A DNA stretch of 64,000 nt, taken from positions 114,869 through 178,868 of the forward strand of contig NZ_JAUQSY010000012.1 of NCBI RefSeq assembly GCF_030580865.1, read 5' to 3'. Position numbers and translations under genes: made by a program. Below the pieces are notes generated by a model. The model was given only the letters and a program-made list of their open reading frames with translations. It searched no databases and was not told where the DNA came from. Positions 15,486 to 23,095 of the stretch are shown one piece after another (within the stretch, counting starts at the first letter, position 1; the number at the start of each line of letters is the position of its first letter). Origin of the DNA: Hymenobacter aranciens. Its GTDB lineage: Bacteria; Bacteroidota; Bacteroidia; Cytophagales; Hymenobacteraceae.

Positions 15486-17693
15486 CTACTCCCCCAGCTT
15501 CCCCAGTATCTCCTGCGCCGCCCGCGCTATCACCGTGCCGGGGCCGTACACGCCGGCCACCCCGGCCTCGTACAGAAACTGGTAGTCCTGGGCCGGAATC
15601 ACCCCGCCGGCGATGACCAGAATATCGGGGCGGCCCAGCTCCCGGAGCTCGGCCAGGAGCTGGGGCAGCAGGGTTTTGTGGCCGGCGGCGAGGCTGCTCA
15701 CGCCCACCACGTGCACGTCGTTTTCGGCGGCCTGGCGGGCTACTTCGGCGGGGGTTTGGAAGAGGGGGGCAATGTCCACGTCGAAGCCCACGTCGGCGAA
15801 GCTGGTGGCGATGATTTTGGCGCCGCGGTCGTGGCCGTCCTGGCCCATTTTGGCCACCATCATGCGGGGGCGGCGGCCTTCGCGGGCCGCGAAGTCCTCG
15901 GCGGCAGCGCGGGCGTTGGCAAATTCCTGGTCGTAGTCCATTTCGCTGCTATACACGCCCGAGACGGTGCGCGTGGTGGCCTGGTGGCGGCCATACACGG
16001 CTTCGAGGGCATCGGAGATTTCGCCCAGGGTGGCGCGGTGGCGGGCGGCGGTGACGGCCAGGGCGAGTAAGTTATGAGTTATGAGTTTTGAGTTATGAGT
16101 TGGCTCGGGTGAGGCGCTGGCGGCTGCTCCTTCCAACTCATAACTCATAACTTTTAACTCATAATTCTCCCCGGCGGCTTCGGTGAGGGCTTTGAGGGCC
16201 GCCTGCACCGCCGCCTCATCGCGCGTGGCCCGAATCTGCTTCAGCCGCGCCACCTGGCTTTCGCGCACGGCATCGTTGTCGATGTCGAGCACCTCAATTT
16301 CCTGCTCTTCGGAGGGGCGGTATTTATTTACGCCCACGATGATTTCCTTGCCCGAGTCGATGCGGGCCTGCTTGCGGGCGGCAGCCTCCTCGATGCGCAG
16401 CTTGGGCAGGCCGGTTTCGATGGCCTTGGCCATGCCGCCCAACTCCTCCACCTCCTGGATGAGGGCCCACGCCTTGTTAGCCAGCTCGTGGGTGAGGGTT
16501 TCGACGTAGTAGGAGCCGCCCCAGGGGTCCACCACGCGGGTGATGTCGGTTTCGTGCTGGAGGTAGAGCTGGGTGTTGCGGGCAATGCGGGCCGAGAAGT
16601 CGGTAGGCAGGGCAATGGCCTCGTCGAGGGCGTTGGTGTGCAGGCTTTGGGTGCCGCCCAGCGCGGCCGCCAGCGCCTCAATGGCCGTGCGGGCCACGTT
16701 GTTGAAGGGGTCCTGCTCGGTGAGGGAGTAGCCCGAAGTCTGGCAGTGCGTGCGCAGGGCCAGGCTCTTAGGGTTGGCGGGGTTGAACTGCTGAATGAGC
16801 TTGGCCCACAGCAGGCGGCCGGCGCGCAGCTTGGCAATTTCCATGAAGTGGTTCATGCCGATGGCCCAGAAAAACGACAGGCGCGGGGCGAACTCATCGA
16901 TTTTCATGCCCGCCGCCAGGCCGGCGCGCACGTATTCGAGGCCGTCGGCCAAGGTGTAGGCCAGCTCCAGGTCGGCGGTGGCGCCGGCCTCCTGCATGTG
17001 GTAGCCCGAGATAGAAATCGAGTTGAACTTGGGCATGTGTGCCGCCGTGTAGCTGAAAATATCGGCGATGATGCGCATGCTCGGCAGGGGCGGGTAGATG
17101 TAGGTGTTGCGCACCATGAACTCCTTCAGAATGTCGTTCTGAATGGTGCCCGCCAGTTTCTCGGGCCCCACGCCCTGCTCCTCGGCCGCCACGATGTAAA
17201 AGGCCAGCACCGGCAGCACCGCCCCGTTCATGGTCATCGACACCGACATCTGGTCCAGAGGAATCTGGTCGAAGAGGATTTTCATGTCCTCCACCGAGTC
17301 GATGGCCACGCCGGCCTTGCCCACGTCGCCCACCACGCGGGGATGGTCCGAGTCGTAGCCCCGGTGGGTGGCCAGGTCAAAGGCCACGCTCAGGCCCTTC
17401 TGCCCGCCCGCCAGGTTGCGCCGGTAAAAGGCGTTCGATTCCTCGGCCGTGCTGAAGCCCGCGTACTGCCGGATGGTCCAGGGATTCTGCACGTACATGC
17501 TGGCGTAGGGCCCGCGCAGGTAGGGCGCCTGCCCCGCGCCGAAGCCCAGGTGGTCGAGGTTGGCCACATCGGCAGCCGTGTAGGTAGGCTTCAGGTCGAT
17601 GCCCTCGGGGGTAAGGGTGGGCGCCGTGGTGGCCGCCGCCGGGGCGGCGGGGTGGGCGGCGTTGTAGGGGATGGTGGAGAAGTCGGGACGCAT
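15486..17693 (-). CDS. mutB: Methylmalonyl-CoA mutase large subunit, with translated repeat insertion
   Basis: 735 residues. AdoCbl-dependent isomerisation of (R)-methylmalonyl-CoA and succinyl-CoA, in a heterodimer with MutA. The N-terminal substrate-binding barrel runs to about residue 500 (RNTYIYPPLPSMRIIADIF; RTHCQTSGYSLTEQDPFNN). The C-terminal cobalamin domain has GQDGHDRG (the His that ligates cobalt), VVGVSSLAAGHK and IAGGVIP. Between the two domains, residues 511-541 (bases 16071-16163) are a heptamer hairpin element read as protein (YELKVMSYELEGAAASASPEP...). Removing the 31 residues restores a normal GEN-LLALAV linker and normal family length. The gene follows mutA; the 169-bp gap between them holds a long hairpin repeat. 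Confidence 0.95.
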   Translation of the reverse strand: MRPDFSTIPYNAAHPAAPAAATTAPTLTPEGIDLKPTYTAADVANLDHLGFGAGQAPYLRGPYASMYVQNPWTIRQYAGFSTAEESNAFYRRNLAGGQKGLSVAFDLATHRGYDSDHPRVVGDVGKAGVAIDSVEDMKILFDQIPLDQMSVSMTMNGAVLPVLAFYIVAAEEQGVGPEKLAGTIQNDILKEFMVRNTYIYPPLPSMRIIADIFSYTAAHMPKFNSISISGYHMQEAGATADLELAYTLADGLEYVRAGLAAGMKIDEFAPRLSFFWAIGMNHFMEIAKLRAGRLLWAKLIQQFNPANPKSLALRTHCQTSGYSLTEQDPFNNVARTAIEALAAALGGTQSLHTNALDEAIALPTDFSARIARNTQLYLQHETDITRVVDPWGGSYYVETLTHELANKAWALIQEVEELGGMAKAIETGLPKLRIEEAAARKQARIDSGKEIIVGVNKYRPSEEQEIEVLDIDNDAVRESQVARLKQIRATRDEAAVQAALKALTEAAGENYELKVMSYELEGAAASASPEPTHNSKLITHNLLALAVTAARHRATLGEISDALEAVYGRHQATTRTVSGVYSSEMDYDQEFANARAAAEDFAAREGRRPRMMVAKMGQDGHDRGAKIIATSFADVGFDVDIAPLFQTPAEVARQAAENDVHVVGVSSLAAGHKTLLPQLLAELRELGRPDILVIAGGVIPAQDYQFLYEAGVAGVYGPGTVIARAAQEILGKLGE
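16071..16163. repeat. Heptamer hairpin element inserted in frame inside mutB
   Basis: 93 bp, a multiple of three. The left part is GTTATGA-type heptamers (16071-16103); the right part (16133-16163) is their complement, with a 29-bp non-repeat loop. It is the same family as the intergenic elements at 21868 and 25211. Confidence 0.9.
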
Positions 17694-17720
17694 GGGAAAG
17701 GGGGCGGAGGCGGTCAGAAA

Positions 17721-17851
17721 AGAACGTCATCCTGAGCCGACCGAAGGGAGGCGAAAGGACCTCGCCCGCTTCGTTGGGGTAGTAATTAATTAGTGCTGCA
17801 ACCGGCGCGGGCGAGGTCCTTTCGCTCCTTCGTCGCTCAGGATGACGTTCT
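17721..17851. repeat. Long hairpin repeat, GTCATCCTGAGC family (H3)
   Basis: Arms 17721-17767 and 17808-17851 pair over most of their length. The loop contains CTTCGTTGGGGTAGTAATTAATTAG, split here as CTTCGTTGGGG plus TAGTAATTAATTAG, the reverse complement of the loop at 3366-3404. It lies between mutA and mutB, so it may affect the relative expression of the two subunits. Confidence 0.85.
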
Positions 17852-17862
17852 GTTTTCTCCGG

Positions 17863-19647
17863 TTACCTTCCTTGTAAACGGGCCAAAACTTCCTCCGTCG
17901 AATACCCCTGCACCTTCATTTCCTGAAAGCCGAATACCCGCACGGCCTCCTGCATGGTGGCGAGGTCGGAGGTGAGCAGCACCGGCGGAATGAAGTGCTG
18001 CTTGTCGTTCGGAATCTGGAAGATGAAGCGGGCAAACTTGCGGAACTGCTCGGGCGTGGCGTACATCAGCGTGGCCTCCTCGGGCGAGGAAAACAGCAGC
18101 GACAGCGTGCCGGCCGGGTGGCTGGCGGCAATTTCGGGCTGCTCCTCCTGATTCAGGGTGCGCAGGAAATTGTCGAGGATAATCTGGTTGGTATTGGCGC
18201 CCAGCAGCACCACGGCGGCGCGCTTGCTCTTGCGCTCGCGGCGCTCGAAGTGCATGGCCGTGGCCAGGCGCAGCACCTCGGTGGGGTAAGCCGCCCGGGT
18301 GGTGTCGAAGGTGGCCGAGCGCAGCAGCTTCTTGGGGTGGAAGCTGAAGTGCTCGTCGCGGTTCTGGAATTTGTTGGTGCCCACCACCACCTGCTGGCCG
18401 CTGGCAATGCGGCGAAATGTGGCGTTGGCCGTTTCGCGGATTTCCTCCAGCATCTGGCCGCGCACCTTAGGCAGGCCGCCGGCCGCCTCCAGGCGCTGGA
18501 AGGTGGTCCAGGCCTCGCGGGCCAGCTGGTCGGTGAAGGTTTCGATGTAGTAGGAGCCAGCGGCCGGGTCCTGCACCTGGCCCAGGTGGCTTTCCTCGCG
18601 CAGCATGATGGAGAGGTTGCGCGCCAGCCGGGCCGAGAAGTCGTTGGGCTCGGCAAACAGCGCATCGAAGGGGGCCACGCTCAAGGAGTCGGCCCCGCCG
18701 AGCACGGCGCTCATGGCCTCGGTGGTGTGGCGCAGCAGGTTGGTGTGCGGGTCGAGGGTGGTGAGCGTCCAGGTAGAAGTGACGGCGTGCAGGCGCAGCT
18801 CCCGGGCCACCTCGGTCGGCAGCCCGAAGGCGTGCAGCAGCGTGGCCCACAGCCGGCGGAAGGCCCGCAGCTTGGCAATCTGCTGGAAGTAGATGGGCAG
18901 AATGGCCAGGTGCACGTGCATCGTCCGGGCTACTTCTTCCAGCGACACTTCCGCATTCGGCAGCTCGCTGAGCAGCGCGGCGGCCGTGTTCAGGCTAAAG
19001 GCCACCTGCTGGGTAGGGGTGGAGCCGCGGTTGCCAAAGTAGGCGCCGTTGATGGCCAGGGCCCGGAAGTCGGGCATGGCGCGGGTGAGCACCACGCAGC
19101 GCCGCAGGGTGCTTTGGTAGAGCGAGCCTTCGGCGCCCTCGGGCTCGCCGCTGGGGCAGAAGCGCAGAAAGCCGCGCAGGGCCGTGCCGGGCGCGTTGGT
19201 GATGAGGCTGGTCAGGAGCTTGTCGGGCCCCTCGGTGACGGTGTAGGCAACGAAGGTGCTGGCCAGCGGCAGCGTGGCCGCCAGGTACGCCACGTCGAAG
19301 CTGCCGGTGGTAGCCAGCTCGAAATGAATGCCGTCGGCGCCTTTCAGCAGGGCCTCGGCGGCCTGGGCTATTTGGGGGTGGCCGTCGGTGTCGGCGGGCA
19401 CGTGCAGGGTGGGCACGTTGAGCCAGGGCGTGAGCGGGTGGCCCAGGGGTTGGGGCTCGTGGGGCAGCGTGGCCAGGGCCTCCCGGTGGTAAAAGGGCTC
19501 CAGCGCGAAGCCGTCGGGCAGGGGCCAGCGCAGCGTGGCGGGGTCCTGGCCCTTGAGGTCGCGAGTGAGGCGGGCCTGCCACTCGGCCGTGGTCACGGCC
19601 GGAAATTCGGAAAAGGAAACGGGCGCAGCGGCAGACGTATCAGACAT
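17863..19647 (-). CDS. mutA: Methylmalonyl-CoA mutase small subunit
   Basis: 594 residues from ATG 19647 (MSDTSAAAPVSFSEFPAV). Homologous to the mutase barrel but with a degenerate cobalamin domain, as expected for the non-catalytic MutA partner of MutB. Recognisable segments are WQARLTRDLKGQD, QDPAAGSYYIETFTDQLAREAW (mutase signature) and a C-terminal region without DxHxxG. It forms the heterodimer with the product of the next gene. The frame runs 51 codons further upstream, but ATG 19647 lies about 15 nt after a likely transcription start. Divergent from the membrane barrel gene at 19775. Confidence 0.92.
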   Translation of the reverse strand: MSDTSAAAPVSFSEFPAVTTAEWQARLTRDLKGQDPATLRWPLPDGFALEPFYHREALATLPHEPQPLGHPLTPWLNVPTLHVPADTDGHPQIAQAAEALLKGADGIHFELATTGSFDVAYLAATLPLASTFVAYTVTEGPDKLLTSLITNAPGTALRGFLRFCPSGEPEGAEGSLYQSTLRRCVVLTRAMPDFRALAINGAYFGNRGSTPTQQVAFSLNTAAALLSELPNAEVSLEEVARTMHVHLAILPIYFQQIAKLRAFRRLWATLLHAFGLPTEVARELRLHAVTSTWTLTTLDPHTNLLRHTTEAMSAVLGGADSLSVAPFDALFAEPNDFSARLARNLSIMLREESHLGQVQDPAAGSYYIETFTDQLAREAWTTFQRLEAAGGLPKVRGQMLEEIRETANATFRRIASGQQVVVGTNKFQNRDEHFSFHPKKLLRSATFDTTRAAYPTEVLRLATAMHFERRERKSKRAAVVLLGANTNQIILDNFLRTLNQEEQPEIAASHPAGTLSLLFSSPEEATLMYATPEQFRKFARFIFQIPNDKQHFIPPVLLTSDLATMQEAVRVFGFQEMKVQGYSTEEVLARLQGR

Positions 19648-19668
19648 GAGGCGGGAACAAAACGGACC

Positions 19669-19676
19669 GAAAGATA
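19669..19676 (-). promoter_or_regulatory. Candidate -7 element for mutAB
   Basis: On the minus strand the sequence reads TATCTTTC, close to TAnnTTTG, about 22 bp ahead of the mutA start. Confidence 0.4.
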
Positions 19677-19734
19677 CCGCCGGGGCCGGGAACCCGGCCA
19701 GCCACCGCCCGACACCCGGCCGCAGCGGCTGTCT

Positions 19735-19742
19735 TATCTTCG
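19735..19742 (+). promoter_or_regulatory. Candidate -7 element for the barrel gene
   Basis: TATCTTCG, 33 bp ahead of the ATG at 19775; it forms a divergent promoter pair with the mutA element. Confidence 0.4.
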
Positions 19743-19774
19743 TGGTTCGAATTATCCCGCCACTAATCCATACA

Positions 19775-21073
19775 ATGCCGAATAAACTACACCTGGGCAT
19801 GCTAGGCTTTGTGTTACTGCTGTTGGGCCGGCCGGCCCAAGCCCAGGCCCAGGACGATTTCCAGCCCGGCTACCTCATTCGCCCCGCCGGCGACACCGCC
19901 CGGGGGCAGGTGCGGCAGCAGGGCAAGCAGCGGGCTCAGCGCGAATGTGTGTTTCGGACCAGCCCGACGGCACCAGCTACCTCTTTTGAGCCCAACCAGC
20001 TACTAGGCTACGGCCTGAGCGCGGGCCCGGCGTTTCGGCGGGCCCGCCTGGCCCGCACCGAAACCGATTCGGTAACTGTGCTGCGCTTCATGGAAGTGCT
20101 GGTGGCGGGCAAGGCGTCGCTGCTCTACGGGCTGGATAACGAGGGCAAGGGCCATTTCTTTCTACAGCTGCAGCCGCCTTTTCCCAGCATGAGCAAGCCG
20201 CTGGCGGAGCTAGTCCAGCTGCAGCGCCGGGTAGAAGTAAATGGCCAGGCATTTACACAGGTAATCAAGCAATATCAGCAAACGCTGACGGTGGCCTTTG
20301 CCGATTGCCCGGCCGTGACGGCCAAAGTGCCGAAACTTGGTTTCAGCGAAGATGCCTTCACCCGTATCGTGCAGCAATACAACGCCTGTGTGGCTCCGGC
20401 TACTGCGGTTGCTCAACTGTCAGAACGTAATGTATCTACCCGGCTCGATGTGGTGGCCGGAATTGGCATGAGCCAGCAGCTGCAATTGAGCCACATCTCG
20501 ACAATTGCTTATCTGAACACCTCACTGCGGGCGGCGGCATCACCCATTGCCGGGCTGCAGTTGGGGTATAATTCCCGCCGGCTGAGCCCGCGCCTCTGGG
20601 GATATGTGGGCGTGCTGTATCAACGCAGCAGCTACACCGGGGCCGAAACCGCCCGCCCGGGCAGCCCGCCCAGCGATGCCCGCTACACAATGGCCTACGA
20701 AATCAGTACGCTGCGCACACCCCTGGTGCTGCGTTACGAAGTTGGCCGGGGACGTTTGCGCCCCTTCGTAGAAGCTGGCGGCACTTTTAAGCTGGTGCTA
20801 AAGCAACACCGCAATGAATATGTCACCTACTACGCCGCGCCCTATAATTATCCCCCCGAAACGAAACCGTTGTTCAAGCCCGGTACTGAATACGAAGGAG
20901 GGTGGCTGGTCGGACTAGGCGTGCAGCTTCATCAGGCATCCGGTCATCATTTTACCGCGCAGCTGCGCTATGAGCAGACTAAAGGTCTTATCTCCGACTT
21001 CGTCACGAATGGGCGTGTCAGTACGAACAACACGACTGTGCAAGGCCTTTTGGGATACACCTTGTTTAAATAA
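19775..21073 (+). CDS. Outer-membrane beta-barrel protein of unknown function
   Basis: 432 residues from ATG 19775 with a signal peptide (MPNKLHLGMLGFVLLLLGRPAQAQAQ). The N-terminal half holds a small domain (PGYLIRPAGDTARGQV... GYGLSA) common in Hymenobacter-type proteins. The C-terminal ~230 residues alternate hydrophobic and polar residues in strand-length blocks (LDVVAGIGMSQQLQL; GLQLGYNSRRLSPRLWGYVGVLYQRSSY; VQGLLGYTLFK), the pattern of a PorT-type barrel. No transport specificity can be read. Its base composition becomes AT-richer towards the 3' end. Confidence 0.65.
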   Translation: MPNKLHLGMLGFVLLLLGRPAQAQAQDDFQPGYLIRPAGDTARGQVRQQGKQRAQRECVFRTSPTAPATSFEPNQLLGYGLSAGPAFRRARLARTETDSVTVLRFMEVLVAGKASLLYGLDNEGKGHFFLQLQPPFPSMSKPLAELVQLQRRVEVNGQAFTQVIKQYQQTLTVAFADCPAVTAKVPKLGFSEDAFTRIVQQYNACVAPATAVAQLSERNVSTRLDVVAGIGMSQQLQLSHISTIAYLNTSLRAAASPIAGLQLGYNSRRLSPRLWGYVGVLYQRSSYTGAETARPGSPPSDARYTMAYEISTLRTPLVLRYEVGRGRLRPFVEAGGTFKLVLKQHRNEYVTYYAAPYNYPPETKPLFKPGTEYEGGWLVGLGVQLHQASGHHFTAQLRYEQTKGLISDFVTNGRVSTNNTTVQGLLGYTLFK

Positions 21074-21095
21074 TAACTCGTCACCTACCCTAAGC

Positions 21096-21866
21096 ATGGT
21101 CCTGTTTGATTCATTGCGCTATCGCCGGGGCGCGCTACTCGTGCTGCTGGTCCTGGCCACGGCCTGCCAGCGCGCGCCCTACACGGCCACGGCCCACTTT
21201 GTACCGACTACCAGCCAAGGGGTTAGTAAAACCCAGGCCGAGGACCCCGTCATTGCCGCCCTCATCGCGCCCTACCACGACAAAGTGACGGCCCAGATGA
21301 CCGAGGTGCTGGGCCAGGCCCCCACCGAAATCCGCAAAAACCCCGGCGAGTCGCCGCTCGGCAATTTCGTGGCCGACCTGCAGCGCACCCGCGCCAGCCA
21401 GGCCCTGGGCCAGCCCGTCGCGCTGGGCGTGATGACCAACGGCGGCCTGCGCTCGGCCCTGCCCGCCGGCCCCGTCACGATGGGCAACATCTTCGAGCTC
21501 ATGCCCTTCGAAAATGAAATCGTGGTGCTCGACGCGCCCGGCCCCGTTGTGCAGCAGCTCTTCGACTACGCCGCCCGCATCAAAATGGGTATTTCCGGCG
21601 CCACCTACACCGTCACCTTCGACGGCATGCCCAAAGACATCAAAATCGGCGACCAGCTGTTCGACGTCAACCAGGAGCGGCTCTGGCCCATTGCCATTTC
21701 CGACTACCTCGCCAGCGGCGGCGACAACATGGTGTTCTTCAAGTCTATCACGCCCCGCCACACCAACATCCTGCTCCGCAATGCCATTGCCGACCACATC
21801 CGCCTGCTCACCAAGGAAGGCAAGCCCGTAGAAGGGAAGGTTGATGGCCGGGTGAAGGCCAATTGA
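21096..21866 (+). CDS. 5'-nucleotidase C-terminal domain lipoprotein
   Basis: 256 residues from ATG 21096 with a lipobox (LVLATAC), so a probable lipoprotein. The domain is the substrate-binding C-terminal half of UshA/5'-nucleotidases: SPLGNFVADLQRTRA, MTNGGLRSALPAG, TMGNIFELMPFENEIVVLD and SDYLASGGDNM. The catalytic metallophosphatase half is absent from this protein but is encoded by the next gene. The two probably form one bipartite periplasmic nucleotidase. A heptamer hairpin occupies the gap. Confidence 0.88.
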   Translation: MVLFDSLRYRRGALLVLLVLATACQRAPYTATAHFVPTTSQGVSKTQAEDPVIAALIAPYHDKVTAQMTEVLGQAPTEIRKNPGESPLGNFVADLQRTRASQALGQPVALGVMTNGGLRSALPAGPVTMGNIFELMPFENEIVVLDAPGPVVQQLFDYAARIKMGISGATYTVTFDGMPKDIKIGDQLFDVNQERLWPIAISDYLASGGDNMVFFKSITPRHTNILLRNAIADHIRLLTKEGKPVEGKVDGRVKAN

Positions 21867-21867
21867 A

Positions 21868-21985
21868 TAATTATGAGTTATAAGTTATGAATTATGAGTT
21901 GGGGTGAAGCTGTTAGCTGTTGTTAAACGGTACGCTTGCTCAGTCTTATGATTCATAACTTATAATTCAAAACTCATAACTCAAG
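21868..21985. repeat. Heptamer hairpin element between the two nucleotidase halves
   Basis: Left arm 21868-21902 and right arm 21944-21985 are GTTATGA/ATTATGA-type heptamers and their complements. The element begins two bases after the stop of the lipoprotein gene and ends two bases before the ATG at 21988. Confidence 0.9.
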
Positions 21986-21987
21986 AA

Positions 21988-22932
21988 ATGAATCGTCGCA
22001 GCTTCCTCCGTAATTCCGTGCTGGGTACCGCCGGCCTCACCGCCCTCGGCAGCCTCGCCACCACCGCCGCCGTAGCCGGTGTAGCTAAAGCGCCCATCAA
22101 GCTTACCATTCTGCACACCAACGATGTACATTCGCGCATCGAGCCTTTCCCCGAGGGCAGTGGGCAGTGGGCCGGCATGGGCGGCGCGGCCCGCCGGGCG
22201 GCTCTCATCAAGGAAATCCGGGCCAAGGAAGCTAACGTGTTGCTGCTCGACTCCGGCGACGTGTTTCAGGGCACGCCGTACTTCAATTTCTTCGGTGGCG
22301 AACTGGAATACAAGCTCATGAGCCAGATGGGCTACGACGCCACCACGCTCGGCAACCACGATTTTGACAACGGCCTCGAAGGCCTGCAGCGCCAGCTGCC
22401 CCACGCCAATTTCCCGTTCCTGATTGCCAACTACGACTTCTCGAAAACCGCGCTTGCGGGCCGCTTTCAACCCTACAAAGTGTTTGAGAAGCAGGGCGTC
22501 CGCATCGGCGTTTTCGGCTTGGGCATTGAGTTGGCGGGCCTGGTGAGCGAGCGCAACTTCGGCGAAACTGTGTACCTCGACCCAGTAGAAACGGCCCGGA
22601 AGATGGTGACGCAGCTGCGCGGCCCCGAGCGCTGCGACCTCGTCATCTGCCTTTCGCACCTGGGCTACAAGTTCGACAACTCGCCCAACAAAATCCACGA
22701 CCTGAAGCTGGCCGCCGAGGTTGCCGGCATCGACCTGATTCTAGGCGGGCACACCCATACCTTTCTGGAAAAGCCGGAAGCCATCGAAGGCCCCGGCGGG
22801 CACAAAACCCTGATTAACCAAGTAGGCTGGTCGGGCATCAACCTGGGGCGGCTCGACTACGAATTTGCGCCCGGCAGCAAGCGCCCGGGCCTAGCCGGGG
22901 CGGCCGTGGTGCCCGTGCGCGACGTATGTTAA
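21988..22932 (+). CDS. Metallophosphatase, catalytic half of a split 5'-nucleotidase, Tat-exported
   Basis: 314 residues. The N-terminus MNRRSFLRNSVLGTAGLTALG carries a twin-arginine motif. The calcineurin-like core shows all main metal motifs: ILHTNDVHS (Asp, His), LLLDSGDVFQG (Asp), TTLGNHDFDNG (Asn, His), ICLSHLGY (His) and ILGGHTHTF (His pair). This matches the UshA N-terminal domain, which hydrolyses nucleotides or UDP-sugars in the periplasm. The C-terminal binding domain is encoded by the preceding gene. It is followed 163 bp later by dnaA. Confidence 0.9.
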   Translation: MNRRSFLRNSVLGTAGLTALGSLATTAAVAGVAKAPIKLTILHTNDVHSRIEPFPEGSGQWAGMGGAARRAALIKEIRAKEANVLLLDSGDVFQGTPYFNFFGGELEYKLMSQMGYDATTLGNHDFDNGLEGLQRQLPHANFPFLIANYDFSKTALAGRFQPYKVFEKQGVRIGVFGLGIELAGLVSERNFGETVYLDPVETARKMVTQLRGPERCDLVICLSHLGYKFDNSPNKIHDLKLAAEVAGIDLILGGHTHTFLEKPEAIEGPGGHKTLINQVGWSGINLGRLDYEFAPGSKRPGLAGAAVVPVRDVC

Positions 22933-22988
22933 GGGCCTGTTAAAAGCAGGACAAAAACAATAGCCGGGGGACTTTTTTTACTGCGGAG

Positions 22989-22997
22989 TTTTCCACA
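22989..22997 (+). promoter_or_regulatory. DnaA-box-like site upstream of dnaA
   Basis: TTTTCCACA differs by one base from the TTATCCACA consensus. A single site in the dnaA leader fits autoregulation. I saw no cluster of boxes, so this is not a supported origin. Confidence 0.35.
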
Positions 22998-23095
22998 ATT
23001 TTGTACCCCCCAAAACCAAACGGCCGGTCGTTCACCGGCGTATTCTATCGTGTTTTTGCTCCCGGCGGGTTGCCGGTGGTTGTTGTATCGCCATC

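Noticed and set aside
22933..23095. Replication origin next to dnaA
   Set aside because: Only one DnaA-box-like site and no AT-rich unwinding block were seen; a GC-skew plot would be needed.
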